Source of the DNA: Cudoniella acicularis
Taxonomy: Eukaryota > Ascomycota > Leotiomycetes > Helotiales > Helotiaceae
DNA length: 43,564 nt
NCBI GenBank assembly: GCA_013054445.1
Contig: JAAMPI010000314.1
Coordinates: 1 to 43,564, forward strand
Reading direction: 5' to 3'
The notes beneath the pieces were generated by a model that was given only the letters and a program-made list of their open reading frames with translations, ran no database searches and had not been told where the DNA came from. Below, in pieces: positions 11,161-23,783 of the stretch. How positions within the stretch are numbered: position 1 is the first letter of the stretch; each line of letters starts with the position of its first letter. Made by a program: the position numbers and the translations under genes.

Positions 11161-12934
11161 CGCAAAAGAGGCTTTGGTATGTTTTGGGAAGGGCGGAGGG
11201 ATGTATTTTGACTTCCTTGCCAAAGGAAGAATGTAAAGAAAAAAGTTGGGATGAAGGATAGCAGAGGAAAGTACGGAGGGAAACCCTCCAACGACGAACA
11301 AGTCCATCTTTTATATCAGATTAATCTGCATGTCGAAGAATCTTGATGGTGCCATGGGCCAGCGCATCTCATTGGTTGAAATGTCCGAATGTCCGAAGCC
11401 TTGATCCAATCAACATTTGTAAGCGAAAGCCGAAATGATCGTCCAAACATCTCAGCTAGAAATACATATTTGTTTGGGATTTTTGAAGATGTAGGACTTT
11501 TATCTTCGTTCAAAATTCCGGGGGAGACAGCTCCTATTATCAATGGCAGCTCCTTCAAGAGCCTATCGCGACGGATGATGACGATCAAAATGTGCGCTCC
11601 GGGAGCATCCTCGCTTAAAATTCAGGGGTAGTCTTTCCAAATCTCCAGACCCTTTTTTTTGGGCAAACTCAAAATCGGCTGTTATTTATCACGGTCTATG
11701 CGATAAGAGTTTCACAGTGCTTCGAAGTTGTACAGAAATTTCACGGCAGTTTCTGTACTTTGAAGTACATATGCATCATGCATCAGGGTATTGGCATGCT
11801 GAAGAACTAGAACTTAATTACATTACAGCCCCCTTGGTGGCTCCAATCCTCACCGCCATGACAGCCAATCAAAAAAGGCTCAATATATAACTGCTGTTGA
11901 CCTCTATGCTTGCAAACAGCTATACTTCGGATAATTTCGCATGTTCCATGTCAACAGATTGCTAGTAATCTATACATCGTCTGATGAAGAATGTGGTGAA
12001 ATTCCGGCCGAAGATAGGACTCAAGAACTTGATTTCTTGCTTAAATAAAAAATCGACAGGAAAATAAGAGAGAAGGGGAGCCTGGATGTTTTAACGCATC
12101 GTGGTCTGCGTGATTGAAAGAGACAATGCAGTACCGAACTGCCCAAAACCGCCTGGTTGAGTCATTACGCGTCAGGGTGTTCTAAAGAAACTGTGCGCCG
12201 CATTGCGGCAAGTCACGATTCTAGGACTGCTCATGACTCCCGAAATGATGGCCTTATCAGATTATCAGATCCGAAAGCTAGGCACAGAGAGCCCCTGAAA
12301 CATGGCTGTGTCCCTAGGAATTTATCCATGGCACTGGCTGCAGCTAAGGGTCCATTGTCAGCGATGACGTTTTCTCCATCTCTGGAAAACTCAGCGAAGA
12401 AGTCGCCGAGGTGTGCAGCAAGCCCCTTTAACACATTACTGACGTCAGCTAAGAACAAAATTGTTCCGATTGTTCCGTCTCAACGCGAAGGAATAATCTC
12501 GCATTATGACTGACTTCTATGTTGCGAAAATGCACCAAGCGAACCAACAGCTGCGTTGCAAACTTTTAATCTGTGACCAAGGGACCAAATATTCTAGACC
12601 AATTTGGCAGGTCTTTAATTACATGTAATTCGTTTGGGACAGTGCCTCTCAGTCAGCCCGTTTATTCAGCATTCATGAGGTACAATGGCTTTCTTTATAC
12701 CACTATATCATACTTTAGGGCTGTAAAGGAGGTCGAAAAAACTAGAGACGAGCAAAAAGAATCAAATTTTCCACAATTTGGACATCAATCTGGGGTCGGG
12801 AGACTTCTGCATGTGAATCGATGAAATATTTTTCTCCTTTTATACTTCTTTTTCACTTTAACTTTCCACCAAATACTTATCTCAGCCGAAATTGCAGCGA
12901 CAACTTCTGAGAAGAGCCGGATCCTCCTCCAAAT
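11161..12934. other. Divergent promoter region between the MFS gene and the non-reducing PKS
   Basis: About 1.8 kb without a supported gene. It contains a putative regulatory element at 11364-11397. A CT-rich, TATA-like stretch (about 12830-12865) lies 70-105 bp before the PKS start codon. Overlapping open frames at 12157-12513 (plus) and 12231-12458 (minus) have no recognisable domain, though the minus one reads like protein in part (LGDFFAEFSRDGENVIADNG); a decayed gene fragment is possible. Confidence 0.5.
11364..11397 (-). promoter_or_regulatory. Putative CCAAT plus TTCGG-repeat regulatory element upstream of the MFS gene
   Basis: On the minus strand this holds two direct copies of TTCGGACA followed closely by CCAAT, about 205-240 bp upstream of the MFS start. 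A closely matching block (30 of 34 bp by eye) occurs at 19934-19967. CCAAT boxes bind the fungal CBC/HAP complex, and CGG half-sites are typical of Zn2Cys6 regulators. Binding is inferred. Confidence 0.4.
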
Positions 12935-15900
12935 ATGGGGCTAATTAACTTAGTACTATTCGGCGATCAGACCGTCGAGAAATTGTCCTCCATACAAGCA
13001 TTGGTCCGTCATTCCAAGACGTCAGCTGGAGCACGGAGATTTCTACGGGAAGCCACGGACCTCTTGCAGATCAATTTTTCCACCCTGAGCAAGGAAGAAC
13101 GGGGATGGAGCCATGAAATACATACGTTGCTTGGTCTTGCAGAGGATAACATTGCAGAAGAGAAGCCAAATGGGATAATAGCCACGGTCTTGATGTGCAT
13201 TGGGCGACTAGGGGAGCTGATAATGTCAGTAAATAGCTTCTGCCGGTTTTATATATGAAACTAATAGAAGATCAGGTATGCTGAAGAAGATCATTCAATT
13301 TTGGGATCGAAAGAGTCCCCAGTTCACGCCCTAGCATTTTGCACTGGACTCCTTCCAGCTGCTGCCCTAGTAGCTGCGAGGGATACTAGCGAGTTATTCG
13401 ATATCGGAAAGGAAATCATCTCCATCACCTTCCGGATGGCGTATGAGATCATTCGCCGTATGAAGTTAATTGAAGATACAAATCGAAGCTGGGCAACGAC
13501 AATAGTGGGGGCAACCGTTGAAAAGACACAGCCAATTCTAGATGAGTTTCATAGAACCCAAGTATAACATCCTTGTAACAGCTGGGAATGATGCTAATGA
13601 GCCGAATAGAAAATTCCACACCCAAAGCGAGTGGCTATTGGCGTGTTGTCCACAGGATGGTTGACTTTGATGGGTGCTCCCTCGTCTTTAGCCCGTCTTA
13701 TGGAATGGTCGAAAGAGCTGGATGAAGCTCCCAAGATTCAAACAGATACAAATGGCGCAGTTCACACAGAATACATGCCGCGGTTTGACCTGGACCAGGT
13801 TCTAGGAGATTCACCCCTTCTCAAGATACCAATCACATCCAAAGCCAGGATGATTTCACCCAGCTCCTGCAAACCATATTCTCATACCACACTCCGCGAT
13901 CTTCTTGCAGAGATACTAATTGATATAGCACACAATATTCTGCATATCAGCGGCACTGCAGAAGAATGTATCTCGGGCCTTGTAGGCAAGCGACCTGTTT
14001 CCCTAACAGTCGCGGGCCCAACAGGACACCTGACAGCTGTGCAACGTGTCTTGCAGAAGAAAGGAATCGAATACAATATACGAGAGCACGATAGCCCTAA
14101 AACTGATTCAATAAGCCGTGGAGGATCAGACCTGGTCGCAATCATTGGGATGGCGGGTCGATTTCCTGGAAGTGAGACCATAGATGGCTTTTTTGAGGAT
14201 TTGCTTGCTGGAAAAGGACAGATCAAAAAGGTAAGTGGAAAAGATTCTTACACAGAATAAAAATGAATTTTAATGAATGCAGATTCCGAAATCCAGATTT
14301 GATCTCGATGTGTACTACGATCCAACTGGAAAGAAGAGAAATACGACATCGGCACAACATGGCGCTTTCTTGGATAACCCAGGTCACTTTGATAACCGTC
14401 TCTTTAACATATCCCCTCGTGAGGCAGCTCAAATCGATCCCCTTCAACGCTTGCTCTTCACGACAAGTTACGAAGCGTTAGAGATGGCCGGCTACTCCAA
14501 AGATGCTACGTTAGCAACCGAAAGCAACCGCATCGCGACATATTTTGGCCAAGCTTCCGAAGATTGGCGGGACATTCTCAACAACGAAGAAATCGATATA
14601 TACTATGTTCCCGGTTTGTCACGCCCCTTTGGGCCAAGTCGCTTAAGTTATCACCATAAATGGGGAGGTGGGACATATGCATTGGATGCTGCATGTGCGA
14701 CAAGCACAACGGCTATATCCTTGGCTTGCTCAGCGTTAAATGCACGAGAATGCGATACTGCGCTGGCTGGTGGCGGCTCGATTTTGGTCTCACCCAAAAC
14801 TTTCTCTGGCTTGAGTAGATCTGGAATGATCTCTAACAACGGTGGCTGCAGAACATACCATGATGATGCTGACGGATACGTGCGAGGAGAGGGCATTGGA
14901 GTGGTTGTCTTGAAAAGACTGGAGGACGCTATTGCTGACAATGACAATATTCTCGGTGTAATAAGAGGATCAGCGAGAACATATACCTCCACTTCAACCT
15001 CCATCACTCACCCCAGCGCCGAATCACAAGCGAGAATTTATGAAGAAGTTTTGCGGCAGACAAGCGTTGTTCCAAACGAGATTGCATATGTTGAGATGCA
15101 CGGGACGGGCACTCAAGCGGGTGACTTGGAAGAGATAACCTCGGTTATTAAAGTGATGGGACGTGGAAGATCAAAGAATAACGTTTTGACAGTGGGAGCT
15201 GTGAAAGCCAATGTTGGTCACGGAGAAGGAGTAAGTTTGAATCTAAATCGTAAAAAATTCGAGTACTAACTTTCCAATCCTTCAGGCTGCTGGTGTGACA
15301 TCTCTTATTAAAGTGCTCATGATGATGCGAGAGCGGAAGATACCAACACAACCAGACATACCTTTCAAACTCAATCACAATTTCCCAAACCTCGAACGCT
15401 TAAATGTTAAGATTGCTGGCTTTTCAGGCAAAGACATGACGTTGAAGCCAAGTCCCGCTGCAGCCGATGGAAAAATCAAAGTCATAGTTAATAGCTTTGA
15501 CGCTTCGGTAGGTTTTGAATCAATAAAGTGTGTGAGGGTACCGCTAATGATTCTCAGGGGGGCAATACATCCTTAGTGGTGGAAGAGCCACCGAACCCTC
15601 CTTCCAAGTTGGAAAATCCACTTCCTTGTCATGTAGTTGCCATATCTGGCAGGACAATTACGTCTCTGCAAGAGAATCGCCGCAGACTTCTCGACTATCT
15701 GACCCGAAACCCCAGCACAAAATTAGCAGATATCGCCTACACTACAACAGCACGGCGTATGCATGAGGTCCTTCGTGTTGCATATACCGCCCGGTCTACA
15801 CGCGAAATCACCAATCATCTGCGTGCGGATATATCCAAAGAGAAATCAACCGACCCTAAGTCTAAGCCTCCTAGCATGACGGTGGTCTTTGCCTTCACTG

Positions 15901-18900
15901 GCCAGGGTTCCCAATATGCGGGTATGGGCAGGCAACTCTACCAGCATAGCTCAGCATTCAGAGATATTCTGCATACTTATCAGATGATGGCCGAGCACCA
16001 GGGCCTCCCCCATTTCCTCCATATCATTTCGGATGAAAAAGTGGACATTACGGCAATACCCGCCGCATGTGTACAGCTCGCCATTGTTGTTTTGGAGATT
16101 GCCACAGCGCAGTTGTTAAAGATCTGGGGTGTGAAGCCCGACCTTGTCATGGGTCACAGCCTAGGAGAATATTCAGCTATGTGTGTGGCTGGCGTACTTT
16201 CTATCAGCGACACTTTATTCTTAGTCGGACAACGAGCTCAGTTGATGGAGCAACAGCTAGTCGCAGGTGAATACTCCATGCTGGCGATTGGCAAAGACCA
16301 CCAGAGCGTGCTGCAGCTTTTGAAATCAGGTTCAGAGAATGGGTGGAACAATACTGCCATTGCTTGCATTAATGCTCCTCAGTTGGTAGTGGTCAGTGGC
16401 CCAATTGGGGAAATTGAGATATTGAAGGCCAAAGTGGAGGAGGGAGGTTCACGAGCCACGGTGCTGAAGGTTCCATATGGCTTCCACTCTCACCACATTC
16501 AGCCTATCCTAGGTAAGTTTGAGAATATTGTAAGCGGGGTCACCTTCTCAGCTCCCACAATTCCCATTGCATCCACTTTATTGGGGAAAATTGTGGAAGC
16601 TGGCCAAGGTGATGTCTTCTCACCGTCGTACCTCATCCGTCAGGCTCGTGAATGCGTCAACTTCGTTGGAGCCCTAGACATCTGCAAGGATGATGGCTTT
16701 GCCAATGATCGAACGCTTTGGATTGAGATTGGCCCAGAGCCCGTATGTGTTGGCCTCATTCGAAGGACTTTGGATGTCCCTTCACCTCATCTATTGCCTA
16801 TTATGAAGTCTTCAGAAGACAATTGGGTCACTCTTTCGTCCGCTCTTGCGACACTATACAAGTCCGGTGCATCAATAAACTGGCCTCAGTACTACAAGGA
16901 GTTCCAAAACTCCCTAAGTCTTCTTGCCCTGCCAACTTACGCTTTCGACGAGAAGAATTATTGGACACCCTACGTGGAGCATGCAGCTGCACCAGCAGGG
17001 AGCCCCCACACCACCGAGATGAAGAGTGGTCCGAGCCCGACGGTTGTTCCTAGTTTATCCACCCATGATCTGCAATGGGTGGAGGAAGAAAAGATGGATG
17101 GGAAGTCAATCACCGCCTCTTTCGCCTCTCAGACCTCCGAGCCCCATCTCTACAAGGCAATTCGGGGTCATGTTGTTAATGGTCTTACCATTTGCTCGTT
17201 AAGTATCTTCTGCGGCATGGCTAAGTCCGCGGCAAATTACGCATACTCGAAACTGCATCAAGGAAAAATGATCCCAAACATGAGCCTCTTTAATGTGGAT
17301 ATGACACACGCTTTAGTGGTACCCGAGCTCAATCCGGAACAAATTGTGAAAACGACAGTCTCATATTCCTCAACAGGCAATCGAGCAAACATCACTTTCC
17401 ATTCTACCAACGCAGGAATAGCCACCCAGCATGGTACTTGTCAAGTTGTATTTGAAGACAGCAGCGCATGGTTCTCTCAATTGTCTCAGACTTTATTCCT
17501 CGTGAACACAAGAGTCGAGTCGTTGAAAGAAATGGCAACCAGGGGCAAAAGTCATCGGCTCCTAAAACCAGTCATTTACAAGCTGTTTGAAAATCTTGTT
17601 GCTTATGACAATAAATACCAGGGTTTGGAAGAGGTTTGGCTAGATGCCGATTGTCGTGATGCTGTGGGTACTGTCAAGTTGCCAAATACCGTCGGGTCCG
17701 GAAACTTCTTGTACAACCCTTTTTGGACAGATGCTGCTATCCACTTGGCAGGTTTTCTCCTCAATGGCAGCTTGAAGTATCCAGAAGACATTGCCTGTCT
17801 TTCTACTGGGTTTGAGAGTTGGCGAGTGTTGGAAGAGCTACAAGCTGATGGGATATACACAACCTATGTCAGCATGCAAGAAACCGAAACTCCGTCTGTA
17901 CTTTCTGGCACCGCTTATGTTTACAATCACGATAAGCTCGTTCAGGTCACCACGGGCATCAAATTCCAGAAAATGAAAAAACTAATCCTCAACTCGATTC
18001 TTCATCCCATAGCACCTGCCTCAACGGGAAATAAAAAGGCCGTGGTGAAGCTCCAGAACCGCTTCGAAACCCCGAAGCAACCAGAAGTTTCTGCTAGAGG
18101 CTATGAGACTCCAAGTTCTCAAGAAGACTCCGACTCATCCAGCGAAAAGGGGGGACTGAATGGAACTTCCACCCCGACTTCTTCTCTCAGTGACAATGTT
18201 GGACTGAATCTTGTGGAGGCATTCCTCTCCGTTGTCGCAACGGAAAGTGGCTATAACGTTGCGGACATGGAATCGGCCACAGCATTCGCTGATATGGGCA
18301 TGGACTCACTCATGAGCATTACCATTCTTGCTTCACTCAAGAGAGATACGGGAGTAGAACTTCCAGCAACATTCCTTCTTGATAATCCAACTGTCGGGGA
18401 TGCAAAAGCAGCACTTATTGAAGAGGCAGACTCAGAAGAATCCATTGCCGACTCCACTCCTCTCGCACCAAACTCTGTTGAAGCTCCAAATATTCCAAAG
18501 GTATTTGAGGCTCAAGAGCCACTTGAAAAAGTTTTCCGTCAAGAAGAACAAGAAGAAGAACAAGCACCAAGTTTCCAGAGTACCATCGTGGCAATCGTAG
18601 AGGCAACTAATCCAGGCCGGTTAAGTAAGGCAATGCTATTGCAAGGAACACCATCATCTGCAGGCCCCAAACTCTTCCTCTTCCCTGACGGAAGTGGGTC
18701 CCCCAGCAGGTACATCCAGCTGCCAACTCTGGGAACTGATATCAATGTTTATGGACTCGAGTCGCCATTCGTCAAAACCCCCAACGAATATATTTGCAGC
18801 ATTGGAGAATTATGCGACATGTTCATCGCTGCCCTGAAGAAGGAGCAGCCTACTGGGCCTTATGTCCTGGGGGGCTTTTCACTCGGTTCAATCTACGCCT

Positions 18901-19415
18901 ATGAGGTAGCACGCAAGCTGCTCGAGAACAACGAGCAGGTGAACGGTTTACTCATCATTGACATGGCTATCCCTAAAATGCTGAATGTCGGTCTCAAGCC
19001 TACGCTTGAGGAAGTAAAGGCTGCAGGACTCATTCCCGCTACAGGTCGTATATCAACTGCGCAGAAAGAGCATCTTTTGAGCACCATTATGGCAATGACG
19101 AAGTACCACCCTACCCCGTGCACTTCTGACCGACGGCCCAAGAAGACGGTTTTGATATCCTCAAAGGCCGGACTGGGAGTGGGCATGCAATCTGAACTAG
19201 CGCAGTGGGCACAAGGTAGTGCTTCGGAGACGCGGGGATGGGAGGAAATGGTTGGCCCGGTGGAAGTACACGAAATAGAAGCGGAGCACTTTTTTCTGTT
19301 CAAACTCCCGGCTGTAAGTTGCATCTATTCTTTCATTGAAATTCATGGGTGCTAATGCTATCTACAGGTCAAAGGTTTAGGAGAACTGTGTAAGACTGCA
19401 CTTGCGAAATTTTAG
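12935..19415 (+). CDS. Non-reducing polyketide synthase, SAT-KS-AT-PT-ACP-TE
   Basis: This is a 2056-residue iterative type I PKS from seven exons: 12935-13224, 13276-13561, 13610-14230, 14283-15230, 15286-15507, 15558-19313 and 19368-19415. The domains in order are SAT (Cys119 in LAFCTG), KS from about 365 (Cys537 in DAACATS, later EMHGTGTQ and VGHGEG), AT from about 880 (Ser990 in GHSLGEY), PT from about 1295 (His1327 in RGHVVNG, Asp1514 in WTDAAIH), one ACP (Ser1706 in MGMDSLM) and TE (Ser1897 in GFSLGS, His2033). It has no methyltransferase and no reductive release domain. With an intact SAT and a highly reducing PKS in the cluster, it should accept a reduced starter, extend it with malonyl units, close an aromatic ring and release it by TE as an acid, ester or lactone. 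This is the layout of resorcylic acid lactone synthases, but PT regiochemistry and product cannot be read from sequence alone. Confidence 0.95.
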
Positions 19416-19933
19416 AAATTGTTAGAAGGATGCTCTTCTGTAAATTTAAAAATAAGCAATTCAAAAATGTTTACTTTTACAAACCATTTGTGCAGACACC
19501 ATGCAAGTCGAGAGCAACATTTGTGTAAAAAGGGGTACCTCAACCGCATATTTTTGAATTAGAACAGGAACAGCAAGGATTTAGACCTAGATTCCTTGGC
19601 CTCAAATTCAAGCGGCTTCAAATAACGCTAGGAATACCAGGGCAATGAGAAAAGATGGTGAGCGTAAGTCTAGGCCAATGAAGATTTAGTTCAATAGGGC
19701 ATTGTGCTAGCTATTTTACCTTCTCTCCTCATGTACTACACGGGAAGTTCAATTGCCTGGAAACAGATGCTAATTCCACGTCCTCTTCCGCTAAAAACCG
19801 AACGAACCACCATAAGCAAAATTAACTTTCAGCTCATGAAATAGAAGTGACATGGGTGAGCCAAGGGAAATTCCAGCTGCAACCTGGCAAATAAACCTAG
19901 GTAAGCCCTCACCGCTTTGGTTTGGCTCTTATA

Positions 19934-19967
19934 GCATCTCATTGGCTCAAATGTCCGAAAGACCGAA
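19934..19967. promoter_or_regulatory. Second copy of the putative CCAAT/TTCGG element
   Basis: This block matches 11364-11397 with about four mismatches, including the stretches GCATCTCATTGG and AAATGTCCGAA and a second CCGAA. It lies about 700 bp upstream of the cupin start and 520 bp downstream of the PKS stop. Both copies are in the same orientation on the plus strand. A role in co-regulation is inferred; a shared repeat is the alternative. Confidence 0.35.
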
Positions 19968-20101
19968 AGCACCCCTTCGGGCCATTACATCAGCATGTGA
20001 AAGTCCAACCAACTCCGCCGCATTCCTACAGACCGTTTTTGACGTTTAGTTGTTTCCCGATAGCCTTAGGAGACTTACCCGTCCTACGTGGTGTAGCCGC
20101 A

Positions 20102-20155
20102 TAAGGCGCATAGACGGGGTAAAGTGTTTAAGGCGAATAGACCGGTGTTAAATGC
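20102..20155. repeat. Imperfect 27-bp tandem repeat
   Basis: Two adjacent units begin TAAGGCGCATAGAC (20102) and TAAGGCGAATAGAC (20129), 13 of 14 matching, then diverge. It lies about 510 bp upstream of the cupin start; its significance is unknown. Confidence 0.5.
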
Positions 20156-20659
20156 AACCTCGTACATTACGGCATGAGTACAGATACATGCCTAAATGAG
20201 CTTAGACTGAATAGGTACATAAGATTCAGCCACTCTCATCTGCAGATAGCACATAACCGCCGAACACGAGCGTTGTACATCATCATCACGACGCCTCACG
20301 CCTCACCACAACATATTAACAATTTATTAGGAAAGAATCTGCCGACCTTCGGAGGATTTATTCTCACTGCTTACCCGTTATCAGATCATATGTACTTCAG
20401 GATACTCTCCGAGCCGAATCATTGCATCATGTCTGGCAAGATTAGCAAGCCTGAGGATGCTAGTGTTTTTGGTCCTGACTCTAGTCGATGGAAATTCCCC
20501 TTCTGGTTTGTAAATTATTACCAAATTATATTCTTCAGCGATGGAATCCTCAACATGGGAGATGATTCAACTCACTTTATAGATCTTCAAATATTGTTAT
20601 TAATCCAAGAAAATTCATGCAATGCATCACCCCAATTGATTCACCACCGTGAACCTAAC

Positions 20660-21277
20660 ATGGCCTCCAAACTTCCTAGCGACGTTACTTCCAAAGACGT
20701 TGCCAGAGCGCCTCCTGGAATCAAAGACAACGACCGCCGAAAGATCTGGACGCCGGTGGCGAAAGACTGGGCAACCTTCGAGAAATACGGGCGCGAAACA
20801 AACGGCGAATACACACTATTGACGGTGTCTGTTGCGCCTGGTGGGGAGAACGCTGCCCACTGGCAGGGCTCCTACTCGGAGACTTTCACAGCGGACATAG
20901 GCCAGGTGGGCATCTACTCGAAATCGACGGGCAAGATGATGTTGTCACCTGGAGAGAGTGTCACTGTCACGCCAGGCGAGGTGCATTATTTCTTCAACCC
21001 GGGTAACGAAGATGTTGAGATGAAAATCAAACTTCACCCTGCTCGGGAGGGCTTTGAGAAAGGGCTTTATATTCTGTATGGGCTGGCACGGGATGGGAAG
21101 AGTTCTAACGGCGGCATTCCGAATAATTTCATGTATTCTGCCATCATTTTTACGATGTCCGACATGTGGCCTTCTGGATTGGGAGGGATGATACTGACTC
21201 CCATAATGAAGATACTTGCGAGAGTAGGGAGGCTTTGTGGGGTGGAGGAACAGTTGGTGAAGCGATATTGGGATTGA
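20660..21277 (+). CDS. Small cupin-domain protein
   Basis: This is a 205-residue, single-exon protein with one cupin barrel. Motif 1 lies near residues 66-83 (AHWQGSYSETFTADIGQ) and motif 2 near residues 99-118 (SPGESVTVTPGEVHYFFNPG). Cupins of this kind bind a metal through two His and one Glu in motif 1 and one His in motif 2. Here motif 1 shows one His and the Glu, a Gln stands near where a second His would be expected, and motif 2 keeps its His. After the barrel comes a helical tail of about 80 residues. No signal peptide is visible, so it is probably cytosolic. In the cluster it could isomerise, cyclise or dehydrate an intermediate; the activity cannot be named from sequence. The ATG at 20660 was chosen because similarity to cupins begins shortly after it. 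Confidence 0.75.
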   Translation: MASKLPSDVTSKDVARAPPGIKDNDRRKIWTPVAKDWATFEKYGRETNGEYTLLTVSVAPGGENAAHWQGSYSETFTADIGQVGIYSKSTGKMMLSPGESVTVTPGEVHYFFNPGNEDVEMKIKLHPAREGFEKGLYILYGLARDGKSSNGGIPNNFMYSAIIFTMSDMWPSGLGGMILTPIMKILARVGRLCGVEEQLVKRYWD

Positions 21278-21453
21278 GCCGATTCGAGGTTGGATGTGTT
21301 TTCTTGATCTGTCAAATTTATCAATGTCGATGAATTAAAATCCCTTCTAAATGGAATAGAAAAGCGTGTGCAGCTGAAAATACTACAAAGCCCTGATATG
21401 AAGAATTCTCATATTGTGGCTGAAAACAATTCTATCGGGAAAGATTCAAGCTC

Positions 21454-23783
21454 CTACCACCAGCTGAGGGTTAGGGTTGGGTCGTTTCCCCCGTAATTCA
21501 TATCCACTTGTTCCTGCAGAAGGTTGGCCTGAAAACTCTTTGCGTATACCAAGTCATCCCATTTCTCCCAATTCATCTCCGAGCCCAAATCAGGCATTGA
21601 GCCCAGAAAAGGATCGCCGGAGGACTTTTCGTCCCATGTTTGAATGATATCTTCCGTGGGAATACTATTGGTATCATATGAGTCATATCCTGAATCATGC
21701 GTGAGAGCATTAATGCTTTCTTCACTCTGGGCTTTCAGAGCTGCTTGTTCCCGAACGTGGCATGCCCGCTTAAGGAGTTTCTGGAGTGGTTGCCATAGCA
21801 TGCTCTTCTCAATTTCTTGAACGCCATCAGTACGTGTGCTTTTATTCTCATCGCCGGAGCCGCCAAATACGGCATTGAGAGCTGCCCAAGCACGATCAAC
21901 TCCGGGCCCTTCAGTGTGACTGCAGAGCTCAATCAAAAGGTAGGCCATGGCGTGCCACCGAGTATATTTGCACAGAAAGAACCAACCAAATTTTGAAGAT
22001 TTGTCAGGCAGCTGATGGGTAATTTCGACCACTTCTGTATTGTATAACAGGAGACGCTCCTTGATCTCCTCTCCATCCAAAACAGCAGGGTCATTCCGCT
22101 GGAGCGGGTCATACAGTATCCTCCATAGCTTCGCGATGATCAACCGCGTCCCAAGATAAACGAGTCTGTGTAGATGCAAAGATGTGTCGAGGCACTTGAG
22201 GTATGTGCTCTCGTACCGGCCAGTCAACTCTCGTATTAATGTCTCCGTCTCCTCAACACTCAAAGGACATTTTCCATACTGGGATAATTTAAACTTCAGA
22301 ACTGTCTCTGCCATTTCGATTTTGATTAGACTCGCCGTCATCTCTGTGAAGCCAGTATTTGGAATTAGGGCTTCTATATTTTCTGCGGCAATGTCTGAAT
22401 CATTGATGTGAAGAGGTAGCTTGGTATCCATGGTCATCGGTACATTGCTTTCCAGTCCACAATCTTCTGAAATTCGATTGTCGATCAGACACAGGGTCCA
22501 CCAAACACGACGGCGTACTTCAATGTCGACGGTACTCAGGGAAAAGTATGCGCTGTCTCGATGCATGCCCATAGCCTGAGCGACACGTAATGCCGTGCCA
22601 CTTAACATCCAGGTAGATCGAGGGTCCTTGCGTGGAGAACAAACCTGAAAGATTTTAGTTAGATAGTGAGGCATTATCACCAAGAAATATCAGAACCCAC
22701 AATTAGTAAGATCACTGCCTGTAGGATAACAACTTCTTGTGTTGTCAGCAGTCCCGCTTGTGCGAGGGCCTGCTCCAAAGCGTATCGATATCGAGGAAGA
22801 ACTTTGCGTCTCTCCTCTCCATGTAGCGCTAGGCATTCCTCGGTCGACATCGTCGTGACGGTAGAAAAGTAGATTGCAAAAAGGAGCGCTTCTGTTGAAG
22901 CGTCTATTTTTTTCGGGTCCTCCAAGCAGCTCATAATCAAAGCTTCCACTGTCGGTTTATGAAGTATTTTCACCAGTATATCCACATTTTCCACGTAGTA
23001 CTGCCAAAGCAACCTGACAATTTCGGTGGATGGGTAATAGATTCGAAGATTGCGCTTCCGATTCGACTGGCCAAAGATAAATCCGCCATCGAGGATGTCA
23101 TTGGGGCTTGCAACCCCGCACTCTGATTTTGGTGATGAAAGTGGCAGCCGTCCTTCTTCATCTCCTAGACTGGGTTCGTTCGAAAAGACTTTCTCAAAGT
23201 TTGCAACCTATCTGTGTTAGTCATTTCAAAGGTATAATTAGGGTGTGAATTCATCATTTAAGAAAAAATGGAATTCTACCTGTTCGGCTTTACATCCGTC
23301 GATATATCGTGACTTGCCCTGCGCCACAAAGAGTCTTCCTTTATTTGGATACGGGCCATCAACCCTCGATTGAAAAGATGGGTCGCGAATCTCACGGGGT
23401 ATGAGAAAATCCTCGTCGTCGTCATCTTCGTGATCTATTAGTGGCGGGGAACCCTCTTTGGAACTCACGCTCCTCGCTGTTGCCCCCAGTTCTTCCATGC
23501 GATATGGAGCCACATGGTCAATTCCTTTTTCGGCGGGTGCGAGCGGTTGCACCGTCAGGACTTTCTGTAATTTCTGACTCTTTTGTGTACGCCGAAGTGT
23601 GTACGTGCACTGGACGCCGGCTTTTTGGCAGCCAGCACAACCGGTGATGACTTTGTTGCATTTAACCTTGCGCGAGCGGCACGCGATACATGAATACTGA
23701 TGAAGGGTGTGCGAGCCTTCTGGCATTACAGTTGCTGCTGAGGGCTGCCGTGGGGCAGAGCAAGAAAGGTTGGTTTTGTCCAT
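21454..23783 (-). CDS. Zn2Cys6 transcription factor with fungal-specific middle domain
   Basis: This is a 733-residue regulator from three exons (23783-23280, 23207-22701, 22644-21454), phase-consistent throughout. The zinc cluster has Cys32, 35, 42, 49, 52 and 59 (CIACRSRKVKC, then CAGCQKAGVQC). An acidic stretch follows (DHEDDDDEDF). From about residue 215 comes a fungal_trans domain (LLWQYYVENVDILVKILHKP), with the typical GTALRVAQAMGMHRD and EVRRRVWWTLCLID. The C-terminus is acidic and Trp-containing, as in activation domains. It should act in the nucleus on CGG-type sites and is a candidate pathway regulator because it lies inside the cluster. The ATG at 23783 is used; the longer open frame starts at a TTG. 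Confidence 0.92.

Larger units (their letters stand above)
19416..20659. other. Intergenic region upstream of the cupin gene
   Basis: About 1.2 kb between the non-reducing PKS and the cupin gene. It holds the element at 19934-19967 and an imperfect 27-bp tandem repeat starting at 20102. An open frame continues upstream of the cupin ATG as far as 20174, but it looks non-coding and I left it out. Confidence 0.5.

Noticed and set aside
20174..20659. 162-codon N-terminal extension of the cupin
   Set aside because: Low-complexity, no similarity to cupins, and it would cover the repeat and promoter region; the ATG at 20660 fits the domain.
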